Part shown: positions 25,640 to 35,788 of the stretch, one piece after another
Numbering within the stretch: the first letter of the stretch is position 1
Layout: every line of letters starts with the position of its first letter
Assembly: GCF_949987535.1 (NCBI RefSeq)
Contig: NC_080081.1
Location: 69,585,603-69,649,602, forward strand
DNA from: Balaenoptera acutorostrata
Taxonomy: Eukaryota; Chordata; Mammalia; Artiodactyla; Balaenopteridae
DNA length: 64,000 nt
Direction: 5' to 3'
Position numbers and translations under genes: made by a program
Notes under the pieces: generated by a model
What the model was told of the DNA's origin: nothing
Databases searched by the model: none
Seen by the model: only the letters and a program-made list of their open reading frames with translations

Positions 25640-27425
25640 GAGAAGAACAAAGCTGGAGGACTAATGCTACTTGACTTCAAGAACTACTATAAAGCTACAG
25701 TAACCAGGACAATGTGGTATAGGTGAAAGAACAGACAAATAGGTCAATGGAACAGAATAGAGAGCCCAGAAATAGATTCCTATAAATATAGTTAACTGAT
25801 CATTGACAAAGGAGCAAAGGCAATACAATGGAGCAAAGACAGTCTTTTTAACAAATGGTTCTGGAACGACTGGACATCCACATGCAAAAAAATAAATCGA
25901 GACACAGATGTTACACCCTTCACAAAACTTAACTCAAAATGAATCACTGAGCTAAATGTAAAATGCAACTCCTAGAGATAACATAGGAGAAAGTCTAGAA
26001 CACTGAAGATATAATCCATGAAAGAAATAATAGATAAGCTGGACTGCGTTAAAATTAAAAGCATCTGCTCTACAAAAGACACTGTAAAGAGAATGAAAAG
26101 ACAAGTCACAGTTTGGGAGAAAATATGTGCAAAAGACACATGACATAAAGCAGGGGTCCCCAACCCCCAGGCTGTGGACCAGTATTGGTCTGCGGCCTGT
26201 TAGGAACGGGGCCACACAGCAGGAGGTGAGCGGTGGGCAAGAGAGAAAGCTTCATCTGCAGCTCCCCACTGCTCTCCATTACTCGCATTACCGCCTGAAC
26301 CATCCCCCCGCCGCCCCCCGCCCCGGTTCCATGGAAAGATTGTCTTCCACGACACTGGTCCCTGGTGCCACAAAGGTTGGGGACTGTTGACATAAAGGAC
26401 TATTAAAGAAAACTTAAAACTCAACAATAAGAAAACAACCAACCTGGTTAAAAAATGGACCAAAGACCTTAACAGACACCTTACCAAAGAAGATATACAG
26501 ATGATATAAGCATAGGAAATATATTCCACATTATGGGAAATGTAAATTAAAACAACTAGATACCACAACACACCTGTGAGAATGCCCAAAATCTGGAACC
26601 CCAACAACAGCAAATGCTGGTGAGGAGGTGGAACAACAGGAACTCTCATTCATTGCTGGTGGGAATGCAAAACCTTGCAGCCACCTTGAAGACAGTTGGT
26701 GGTTTCTCATAAAATAAACATACTCTTATCATGTAAGCCAGCAGTTGCGCTCCTTGGTATCTACCCAAAGGAGTTGAAAACTTATGTCCACACAGAAACC
26801 TGCATATGGATGTTTACAGCAACTTTGTTCATTACTGCCAAAATGTGGAAGCAACCAAGAAGCCCCTCAGTAGATGAATGGATAAATAAACTGTGATACA
26901 TCCAGACACTAGCACATTATGCAGCACTAAAAGAAATGAGCTATCAAGCCACGAAGAAACTTGCACATGACTACATGAAAGAAACTAATCTGAAGAAGAT
27001 ACATACTATATGATTCCAACTATATGACATTCTGACAAAGGCAAAACTATGGAGCCAATAAAAAGATCAGTGATTGCCAGGGATGGGGTGAGAGGCAAGA
27101 TGAATACGCAGAGCAAAGAGGATTTTTAGGGCAGTGAAACTACCCTGTATGACATTATAATGATGGATATATGTCATCACACATTTGTCTAAATCCATAG
27201 AATACACAAAACCAAGAGTGAACCTTAAGAGAGACTATGAACTTTGGGTGATTACGCTTTTGGGTGATTATGATTCATCCCTAACGAACCATTCCGGTGG
27301 GAGACATTGATGGGGGGAAACTCCGCATGTGTGGGGGAGGGAGTATATGGGAAATCTCTGTACCTTTCACTCAGTTTTGTTTTAATCCTAAAACTACTCT
27401 AAAAAAATTAAGTCTTTTAAGAAAA
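25640..27425 (+). mobile_element. Old L1 LINE, interrupted by a MER1-like element
   Basis: It follows L1 ORF2: 'gctggaggactaatgctacttgacttcaag', 'taaagctacagtaaccaggacaatgtgg', 'gtcaatggaacagaatagagagcccag', then after 26397 'ttaaaaaatggaccaaagacc', 'tgctggtgggaatgcaaaacc', 'gtagatgaatggataaataaactg', and a 3' UTR to about 27425. The piece 26696-26896 has LLGIYPKELKTYVHTETC. Many stops and indels. Confidence 0.87.
26151..26389 (-). mobile_element. MER1-like non-autonomous hAT transposon
   Basis: Terminal inverted repeats caggggtccccaac (26151) and gttggggactgttg (to 26389), with a perfect 8-bp target duplication acataaag at 26143-26150 and 26390-26397, the hAT hallmark. The interior ('ggcctgttaggaacggggccacacagcaggaggtgagcgg', 'ccatggaaagattgtcttccacgacactggtccctgg') matches the MER1/Charlie3 group as I remember it, with the middle deleted. 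It encodes nothing. Confidence 0.85.
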
Positions 27426-27459
27426 GGCTCTTTGTAAAGAGCTGCCGAACATAAAAAGT

Positions 27460-27590
27460 GACTTGACAAATACGAGACATCTACTACGTGCCATACGCTG
27501 TGCTAAGCGTTTTGCACATAACATTTCATTTTACCATTAAAATAACCCGATGAAGTAGAAACTGTTCATCCTGTTTTCTAGACGAGCTTG
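27460..27590 (-). repeat. MIR SINE remnant
   Basis: 'catctactacgtgccatacgctgtgctaagcgttttgcacataacatttcattttacc...aataacccgatgaagtag' is a reversed MIR core and tail. Confidence 0.78.
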
Positions 27591-27734
27591 CGCTGTCATT
27601 TCATGCAGGGGTAAGTACTTTTTGTCATTTAATAAGATTATTTCATTTAAAATATAAAAGCGTCGCAGACAATAGACTAAGTTGTTTTTCCATTCCATTA
27701 CCAGTAGCATCACTGTATCAAAGGATATATACCA

Positions 27735-28230
27735 AGCATTCATTTATTAATTTATTCAACAAACATTTACTTAGCACCTGCTGTGCATCAGGCATTATTC
27801 TAGGTGCTAGGGTTAACACTGTGGACAGAAGAGATAAAAATCCCTTCCATTACAGAGCTTGCATTCTAGTGGTAAACAAAACAATACAACTGATAAATAA
27901 GTAAAATATATGGTATGTTAGTAATAAAATTTTGAAAAAGGAAAAATAAAGCAGAGGAATGTAGTACAAAATATTTGGAGGAAGAAGTAGAATTTTAGAC
28001 AGGGTGGCTACAGAAGACTTTTTTGAGAATGTACACTTGAATTAAAGCTGGAACAAAGCGGGAGAGCTAGCCACATGGGTTTTTTGTAAGAAAGCATTCC
28101 AAACAGAGCAAGCATATCGTGCAAACTTGAAGACCAGCAGGAAGCTACAGTGACTGGAACAAAAAGTACAAGGGGAGAGTAGTAGGAGAAGCAGGTCAAA
28201 GAGCTAACGAAGGCCAGATGACAGTACCTT
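27735..28230 (-). repeat. L2-type LINE remnant
   Basis: 'attcatttattaatttattcaacaaacatttacttagcacctgctgtgcatcaggcattattctaggtgctagg' and 'acagagcttgcattctagtggtaaacaaaac' follow a common mammalian LINE 3' end in reverse. The rest to about 28230 ('gaagacttttttgagaatg', 'agagcaagcatatcgtgcaaac') continues the same family in degraded form. Confidence 0.65.
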
Positions 28231-28447
28231 CCCTCCCCATGGCTCACTCCATTGCAGCCATACTGGCCTCTGACTATTTTATGAACAGGCCAAGCACTTC
28301 CTTCTTTTGTATGCTGTTCTCTCTGCTTGAAATGCTCAGACAGCTCTTTGTTCAAATGGTTCCTCATCAGAATGGACTTCTCTGACCATTCTACGTTTCT
28401 TTGTCCTTGTAGGTTTTTTCTTTCAGCGACATGGGAAGTCTCTGGAG

Positions 28448-28648
28448 CAGCACTGTCCAATAGAATTTTGTGCAATGATAGAAATGTTCTGTGCTGTCTA
28501 ATATGGGAACCACAAGACACATGCAGCTATTGAGTACTTGGATGTGGTTAGTGCAGCTATGGCACTAAATTTTTAATTAAATTAAATTTTTTATTAATTA
28601 AATTTGTATAGCCACATCTGACTAGTGGTTACCTTCTTGCACAGTATA
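28448..28648 (+). mobile_element. MER5A-like hAT remnant
   Basis: Start cagcactgtccaatagaattttgtgcaatgatagaaatgttctg, middle 'gcagctattgagtacttggatgtggttagtgc', end 'agccacatctgactagtggttacc...gcacagtat'. This is the MER5A pattern, with an AT-rich self-complementary centre (ttaattaaattaaatttttt). Confidence 0.8.
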
Positions 28649-29718
28649 ATTCTGGAGGTTCCTGAGCAGAGGAGCAAAGGGTTCTACATTTTAGTAAGAA
28701 TCACCCACACTGCTATGCTGAGAATGGACTTTAGGAGGACAAGGGCAGAAGCAGGAAGACTGCTGAAAGTAATGCTGCAATAAGTCAAGTGAGAAATGAT
28801 GGTGTCGTGGATCAAGGCGATATCAAAGATAATGGTGAAAAGCAGTCAAATGCTGGTTTTTTTTTATGGCAGAATCAATAAAATTTGCTGAAGGGCTCAA
28901 TATGGGATGTGTGAAGAGTAGTTAAGGATAAGAGCAACAATTATGTCCTGGGCAACTGTAAGACTGGGGATCCCCATGTCTAAGAAGGAGATGACTGCAA
29001 GAGGAACTGGTTTGGGAGAAAACCTCTGGAGCTCAGTTTTATCATCGTTAGTGTGAAATGACAATTAGATATCCGAGTGGAAGATACCAAGTAGGAAGAT
29101 ATACATGTCTGGAAATAAGGGAGAGGATCTGGAGAATTTGGGAGTTACTGATATATTGGCATTTTTTTAAGCCATGAGACTAGATAAAATTGCCTAGAGA
29201 GTGAGTAAGACAAAAAGGAGAAGCAGTCCAACAACTGAGCCTTATTAATTAATCAAATACTAAGAAAGATTAGAGTTCAGTATCCCAGTTAGTAAAGGAT
29301 GATAATAGAAAGGCTGTGTGTTTTTCAGCTAATCAGCCCTGGGAGTTAATGTGCAGAAAAGGACAAAGGATACCTGTTCTTCTGAGGGGTTCTATTGCCA
29401 GTCTTCCCGTCTATCTAATGAGCTATCATAAAGGGAAAGCTGAGCAGAGGATGCATTCGACACCTTACCACATGACTGTCACTATTGAAGTCTCTGTCCT
29501 TTAGCTGTATTTTAATTACCTGGTGAAATATTAAAACCAAACCATGTACAGTTTTATACATTTAAGGCAATATCCTGCATTATACCAGTTGAATTATTAG
29601 CAATATAATGTTATAGTCCTCACTATATATAACTGAGTAGATAAATCCAATTCGGATGACACAAAGAGAGAGACAAGGGCTATAGCTAGGGCAAAATGCT
29701 CGTACTATTGTACTGTCT

Positions 29719-30166
29719 TAAGGTTAAATTCTGCGCCAACTTGGCTAGGCTATGTGCTCAGTTGTTTCATCAAATACTAGTATAGATGTTGCTGTGAAGG
29801 TATTTTGTAGATGTGGTTAACATCTATAATCAGTTGACTTTAAGTAAAGGATATTATTCTCAATAATGTGGGTGGGGCTCATCTAATCAGTTGAAGGTCT
29901 TCAGTGAAAAGACTGAGGCTTCTTGGAGAAGAAGGATTTCTGCCCCAAGACAGAAATCCTGCCTATGCGTCCAGCCTGCCAGCCCACCCTACAGATTTCA
30001 GACTTGCCAGGTTCCATAAGCATGTGAGCCAATTCTTTAAAATAAATCTCTATATATCTATACCCATATCCATATTCATATCCATAGCTATATCTTATCT
30101 ATATCTATGTCTTACATATATCCTTTTGGTTCTTTTCTGTTTCTCTGGAGAGCCCTGATTGACACA
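29719..30166 (+). repeat. LTR-like interspersed repeat, family not named
   Basis: 'ggttaaattctgcgccaacttggctaggctatg', 'gttgctgtgaaggtattttgtagatgtgg', 'caataatgtgggtggggctcatc', 'gtgagccaattctttaaaataaatctc' and a final 'tggttcttttctgtttctctggagagccctgattgaca' form a known high-copy mammalian repeat. It has a poly-A signal and a degenerate (TATC)n tract (30050-30115). I recognise the pattern but cannot fix the family; it encodes nothing. Confidence 0.6.
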
Positions 30167-30169
30167 CTC

Positions 30170-30400
30170 TGCTTCTATTTGTACAAGTTGTGTGATACTA
30201 TCTAAGTTTCACTTAACCTCTGAAATCTTCAATTTCTTCATTGTAATATGAAAAAAAAATTTCAGTATCAACCTTAATAGAGATGTTCTGAATGTTAAAC
30301 AAAATAACCCATGTGATGTTCTTAGTATGGTGCCTAGCACACAATAAATATTTAATAAATGTTTGATGTGGTGGTATTGCTATTATTATAAGAAACAAAT
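30170..30400 (+). repeat. MIR SINE remnant
   Basis: 'acaagttgtgtgatactatctaagtttcacttaacctctgaaatcttcaatttcttcattgtaatatg' and 'gatgttcttagtatggtgcctagcacacaataaatatt' follow MIR core and tail. Confidence 0.75.
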
Positions 30401-30420
30401 ATTGAGTGTTCACTATTTTT

Positions 30421-31128
30421 TTTTAACATCTTTATTGGAGTATAATTGCTTTACAATGGTGTGTTAGTTTCTTTTGTATCACAAAGTGAATCAGCTATAC
30501 ATATACATATATCCCCATATCCCCTCCCTCTTGCATCTCCCTCCAACTCTCCCTATCCCACCCCTCTAGGTGGTCACAAAGCACTGAGCTGATCTCCCTG
30601 TGCTATGCAGCAGCTTCCCACTAGCTATCTATTTTACATTTGGTAGTGTATATATGTCCATGTCACTCTCTCACTTGGTCCCAGCTTACCCTTCCCCCCT
30701 CCATGTCCTGAAGTCCATTCTCTACGCCTGCATCTTTATTCCTGTCTTGCCCCTAGGTTCTTCAGAACCTTTTTTTTTTTTTTAACATTCCATATATATA
30801 TGTTAGCATACGGTATTTGTTTTCCTCTTTCTGACTTACTTCACTCTGTATGACAGACTCTAGGTCCATCCACCTCACTACAAATAACTCAATTTCGTTT
30901 CTTTTTGTGCTGAGTAATAATATTCCATTGTATATACGTGTCACATCTTCTTTATCCATTCATCTGTTGATGGACACTTAGGTTGCTTCCATGTCCTGGC
31001 TATTGTAAGTACAGCTGCAATGAACATTGTGGTACATGACTCTTTTTGAATTATGCTTTTCTCCGGGTATATGCCCAGTAGTGGGATTGCTGAGTCATAT
31101 GGTAGTTCTATTTTTAGTTTTTTAAGGA
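30421..31128 (-). mobile_element. 5'-truncated L1 LINE (young family)
   Basis: Reversed, it runs from ORF2 end to 3' UTR and poly-A, like the element at 5803-7731. The target duplication is gagtgttcactattttt (30404-30420) against gagtgttaactattttt (31129-31145), one mismatch. Minus ORF pieces at 30762-30959 and 30941-31153 carry [18 protein letters not shown] and the RSEVSQKEENKYRMLTYIYG-type end; they are in different frames. About 0.7 kb remains. Confidence 0.93.
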
Positions 31129-32082
31129 GAGTGTTAACTATTTTTAAAGACATTATGTTATAATTTTACTTTAAATTCAAATAATAAAGTTTTCTTAAAT
31201 CTGTCTTATACTTGAGACCCCAGGACAGTCTGTCAAATAATATCCTGGCCATATTCTAGATGTTCTTCTCTAACTAACAGAATCACTTCTACCAGAATTT
31301 TTCTTAGTGTCTTGTCCACATTTACCCAATCCCTAAACTCCGCCAGACAGAGATTTAATAAAAACAGTCAATGAGATAAGATAAAATGAAGATATATAAA
31401 TGAAGAACATTAGCAATCAAAATATAGTGACCTGCTTCACTACTATTTTTCTAGAAGGCAGTGTGCAGAGGACAGCAAAACATAACAAAACAATTTTATG
31501 CTCACAAAACTTTAGGAAGAAAAACACTTGTAATGCAAAAACAACCAATTTTGGTTTTGTTTGTATTATAATATCATAAATACCCTAATTTGAGATGAAA
31601 ACTTTCCTAAGAAAGACTGCATAGAGAAATATAGAAGAAAAAAATTTAAAAGAATGTATTACTTCTCCATAGTGAATGCTTATATTATTATTACTTGTGC
31701 ATAAAAAAATTAAGAATGATATAAATTTAATAATTTGAAGAGTTGACTTTGAAAGATTAAAAACAAGTCACTTCTTATAACTAACACCCATGTTATATAT
31801 GAGAGATGGTAGTCTAAAATACTTGCCTAAACAAATTTTGTATTATGTTATATATTATTATGAATTAGAAAAAATTTCCATTAGATTACTTTTAAAAGTT
31901 TAGATTTTCTTTTAAACCATTCTCAAAAGTCATTACTAAAGATTTCAGGAGAAAAATTAAGCCATTTTTTACAATTTAAAATCATATTTTGTAAGGAATT
32001 TTTAAGTTTATAGTTTTTTTTACTTATAACTATTATAATTAACCTATGAGTTACTATTTACTTCTAGTTTTTTATAACTCAC

Positions 32083-32249
32083 CTATGAGAAACTGCTCCC
32101 CAAGCACCATGCTTATTTGTGAGAATGTTAAGGATCTTCTGTTTCAGCTGATTTGCAGTCACGTGGTCCCTATGTTTCGCAGCACTAATGAGATGGTCAC
32201 ACATCTTTTCTTCCTCTCTTCTATCAGCAGCGTATTGGGCACACTGCGA
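32083..32249 (-). CDS. NBEA: NBEA internal exon (167 bp), [15 protein letters not shown]...GAVSH
   Basis: The minus strand encodes 55 complete codons beginning [20 protein letters not shown], passing through [20 protein letters not shown] and ending GAVSH plus AG of a split codon. The acceptor is tatttctttgtag and the donor is gtgagt. The start phase (0) matches the HAEFE end of the exon at 35680-35788. The HGAWGAVSH stretch leads in known neurobeachin to a conserved tryptophan-rich segment just before the PH domain. That next exon was not recognised in 1-32082, so the following intron is at least 32 kb. Plus-strand ORF 32046-32276 is only the antisense shadow of this exon. No frameshift or stop is seen, so the gene appears intact here. 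Confidence 0.95.
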
Positions 32250-32397
32250 CTACAAAGAAATACAAACAGTGCATGATAATAAACCTCTACTGTGTGTAAG
32301 AAAGAAATGATATTTAACTTTGAGTTAAAGGGTAATAATTATCGATTCAATTTTAAAAACTCAAATAATGTAATCTTTTGAAAGTTTATTCTAAAAT

Positions 32398-32432
32398 ACA
32401 CACACACGCACACACACGCACACACATATATA
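32398..32432. repeat. (AC)n microsatellite with G interruptions
   Basis: acacacacgcacacacacgcacacacatata, about 150 bp outside the acceptor side of the NBEA exon at 32083-32249. Confidence 0.93.
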
Positions 32433-32744
32433 AAATCACCTTTCAAACTGGTAAAAATATGTTCTTTCTTTGTGTTTATACATAAAGTATATGTAAAGTA
32501 ATTTGAATATTATTAAGTAATATAATCAAGTAATGAATGACTTTTAAGGTTCCTTCCAATTCTGAAATTCTGATTTTAACATATTCCCAAAATAAGCATT
32601 TTAGAAACAAAATGATTTATTAAAAATGTAAACCTACTTATTATTTTAACCTATATAGTATATATCTCACTTAAAATAAGAGTTATATTCCTGATAATTA
32701 TAAATAGATCAAAAACTTGCCACTTAATATATAGTGTTCCATTT

Positions 32745-32930
32745 TGTAAGTGGCAATGTGGTGTAGAAGAGAAAGCAGTAGTTTAGGAATTTAGACCTGG
32801 ATTTAATTTCACACTTTATGCAAATTCTGTTTTTTTCACTGTATTCAGTTTTACATATGTAAAATGAAGGGCTAAAACAAGGTTTACTCTACAGTGTCTC
32901 CTAGCTCTAGAATCTAATGTATTCAAAGTT
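32745..32930 (+). repeat. MIR-like remnant
   Basis: 'ggcaatgtggtgtagaagagaaagcagtagtttaggaatttagacctgg' and 'ttttacatatgtaaaatgaagggc' fit a decayed MIR. Weak. Confidence 0.55.
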
Positions 32931-35679
32931 TCTCATGATAACTACTACCTTAATCTTATCTTCCCTAATAATCAGTTGTCCTGTCAGCTATCTGTATTCA
33001 AGTTCATTGGTATTAGCAACACAGGTAATCAATCTCATTGTGTATCAAAAAGGCTCAATACAAACATGAACATGAAGATGAACATCTCTTTAACCATAAG
33101 TTTGATTTGTTTTGTATAATAATTTTTGTATAGGGTAGAGTGACTGCAGATTTTAATGTTATCGTGTATGTAATACAAGTCATATAACTACAAAAAAAAG
33201 TTTTGTACGTCTAAAAAAATACATATAATGAGTTCACATTCATCATTACAAAGTAAAAATCTTTCATGTAAGGTATCTGAACATATTCCTTTCAACTATC
33301 TATTGATATAGACTACTACCACAAGTCATCTCTTCCAGAGAAATAACCCTACAGTAACCTAAGAAGGATTAATTCATTTTCCAATTTAGCTTTTTGTACA
33401 GGGAATCACCAATTAGTACAATGATCTGCCTCCATAATGAGGTTAATATTTCATTAGCTCCTTGGAGAGTACAATTAAATTTTCATTTTTCTTCCTTAAC
33501 AATTACAGTGGTTAACCAAAAAAAAATTAACTGTGAAGTACCCATCTCAAATTAAATACATTTTTTCTCTTAATTACAGGCCTATATGAGAGATACAGAA
33601 ATTCCTCAAAAAGTCCTAGTATAAAATGTTATGACTTTTACAAAATCTTTTACAATTTAAAAGTGATATAAGTTTGGTAAACCACACATGCACAAACATA
33701 CACACAATCAATGCATTTACTAATACAGCTTTAACCTAAAAAGGACAAATAGGAACATCTGGGTTAAAAAACAATGCACATTCGTTAAGTAACAATGACA
33801 ATACTCTCAAAATTAGGTTTACATTAGCAGTTTATTTTATGTGTACACAATCTGAAAACCCTGAGTCTTCATATCCTCTTCATAGCCTCTACACCTCCCT
33901 TAGCCATGCATCATCAACAGGAGTGATCTCATTCATCCCCGAGGGGGTAAAAACTGGTACTAGGGTTGTGTGAAAAAAACCTTACTCTTTTAATGTATAA
34001 AGCACAGATGCATATACGGTACACAAATAGACATGCAGCATATTGATGATAATACAATAAATCAAGGTGGGGGCTGATTAGGATGACAACTATTTAAAAT
34101 TTTTCCTTGTGGGGAGCAACAAAGAAAAATGGTTGAGAAACTCCACCCTTAGCTTAATATCATCTTGGTTAAATATATGTTAGAGCTTGTAACTAATATC
34201 TAGCTGCTTGAAAATCTATTTTAAATGCTTTCACATGACAAATATTGATCTGCTTATATTCCCACAAAATATCTTGATTTTCTTAGTAGATATATGATCA
34301 ACTCAAAACTGATTCTGCAGGGAATTCAGTTAATAATCTAAACCTTATTTACTAACAGAAGTCAAAAGTTAATTGAATATTCTTATTTTGTCTAGAGTTC
34401 TGACATATCTTATACCTAAACATATTATATTCAAAGAACTCAATCTTTTCTTGTCATCCAAATTACAGAACGATACCCAGTGTTATAAATATCCGATGCT
34501 ATTTACGGTTGAAGCGATACAAAACTTCATTTTGACAAACACTTAATTGTCAATGGACTTTTACCAGAGTTTAAAATGTTTGTTCGTTTTTTGCAAAATA
34601 AGGTTGTGTAATCCCATATGACAAGTGTGCGCTGTCTCATCTGACAAATGAAGCAGAGGTTATGGGTTTTAAAGCGACAACAGCTATTTTTCTGCCTCAT
34701 GCTTTTTAGCTAGGTAGGTCAGAGATCACTAGACCTAGGACATCAACTTGCATGGCTAAGAGAGCTGCTTTACTGAGATAAAAACCTCATCAAAACTGAA
34801 ACCGTGGGCTCTGGCTTCCAGCCACACCACACTTGTTCGCATGTCGTATCAGGAGAATAAATTGGTGGAGTTATATATTATTTTCAAGGCCACTGAAGTC
34901 CAACCTAAGCCAAACACCAGGTCACCTCAATATTTCTGAAACCAATTTTATTGAATTAGGACAATACAAATAATGTCAAATAATTATTGACATGCTAGAA
35001 ATATAAGAATAATGTTCTTAACTTAAAAAACTATTAGTATGTAATATATAGTGCTTGAACATCCTTTAGTTTTTGCATATAAAATAGAAATGACAGCTAT
35101 TTGTTCTTTACTCAAATGATAGTTAATTGTACTTATGAGGATTTTTCAACTATTACATTTCCATATATAGATCGATACATGCAGATCTACATTTATATCA
35201 TATATAATAGCATTGCTTCATTTGTCATTAAAATATCAATTATAAATATAAAATATGAACTAAAATAATCTTTGGCCACTCTAAATAAAGATAGATACAT
35301 TATTAAATAATAAATTACTGAATGGTAAAACTGTTTCTCCATATAACCACTGTTACACCCATATCTAATGGTGTGTAAACTATGCTTAAAAATTACTAAA
35401 GGAATTGCATTACAAAACTGTATTTGCCTTTAAGAATAAGTCAGAACAACTTCAGTCCACCAACTGGTTAGGAACAGGGCAGGACGGGTCTCTTCATGTT
35501 GCAAATGAGGTAAAAAGAAATAAGTGCCCTGTATTTGACATTTACTAAAGCTTTTAAAAACTACTGAAATGACTTCAGTGAAATTTTTCTCTTAAAAAAA
35601 AAACCTTATGTAAGGTTACCATTGGTGACAACCGACTTATAACAGAAAAGCAGAATTTAATTCAATCCCAAAACCTTAC

Positions 35680-35788
35680 CTCGAACTCTGCATGTTTATG
35701 TACATCCTCAGCTCTCTGTCTATTCAAAATAAACTCAGCTTCATTTGCAACACGAACTATATGGTCCTTCATAGCATGGCATAGCAAT
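35680..35788 (-). CDS. NBEA: NBEA internal exon (109 bp), [19 protein letters not shown]...HAEFE
   Basis: The minus strand is open from the acceptor (ttcttttcag at 35789 and above) to the donor gtaagg at 35679 and below. The first base finishes the AGA Arg codon begun in the exon at 49075-49139. The exon then encodes [19 protein letters not shown] and ends in HAEFE exactly at a codon boundary (phase 0). [20 protein letters not shown] fits NBEA rather than LRBA as I remember the two. The peptide is predicted to be helical and charged, in the region called DUF1088 before the PH-BEACH module. The open frame continues past the acceptor into intron sequence, so a naive ORF would begin at a false methionine inside the intron. 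The downstream intron is 3.43 kb, the shortest complete one here. Confidence 0.95.

Larger units (their letters stand above)
1..32082 (-). other. NBEA: NBEA intron (partial, at least 32 kb), repeat-filled
   Basis: This lies downstream, in transcript sense, of the exon at 32083-32249. No coding exon was recognised. Besides the repeats listed separately, the stretches 1-3990, 9220-12600, 14750-15800, 16155-17120, 18210-20480 and 31150-32080 hold AT-rich sequence to which I can assign no family. Two of these, 10900-11150 and 18540-18780, look non-repetitive and may be conserved non-coding DNA. Confidence 0.8.
32250..35679 (-). other. NBEA: NBEA intron, 3430 bp
   Basis: It is bounded by the donor gtaagg (35679 downward) and the acceptor ...ctttgtag (to 32250). 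It contains a short AC microsatellite, a weak MIR-like stretch near 32750-32930, a possible old DNA-transposon end near 33860-34140 ('ggttgagaaactcc'), and a repeat-free, CpG-retaining stretch near 34440-34880. There is no CHR SINE and no L1 in this intron. Confidence 0.85.

Noticed and set aside
28008..28520. 170-codon minus-strand ORF
   Set aside because: It spans the end of an L2-type remnant and the start of a MER5A-like element, with no family resemblance. Chance ORF.
32046..32276. 76-codon plus-strand ORF
   Set aside because: Antisense shadow of the NBEA exon at 32083-32249.
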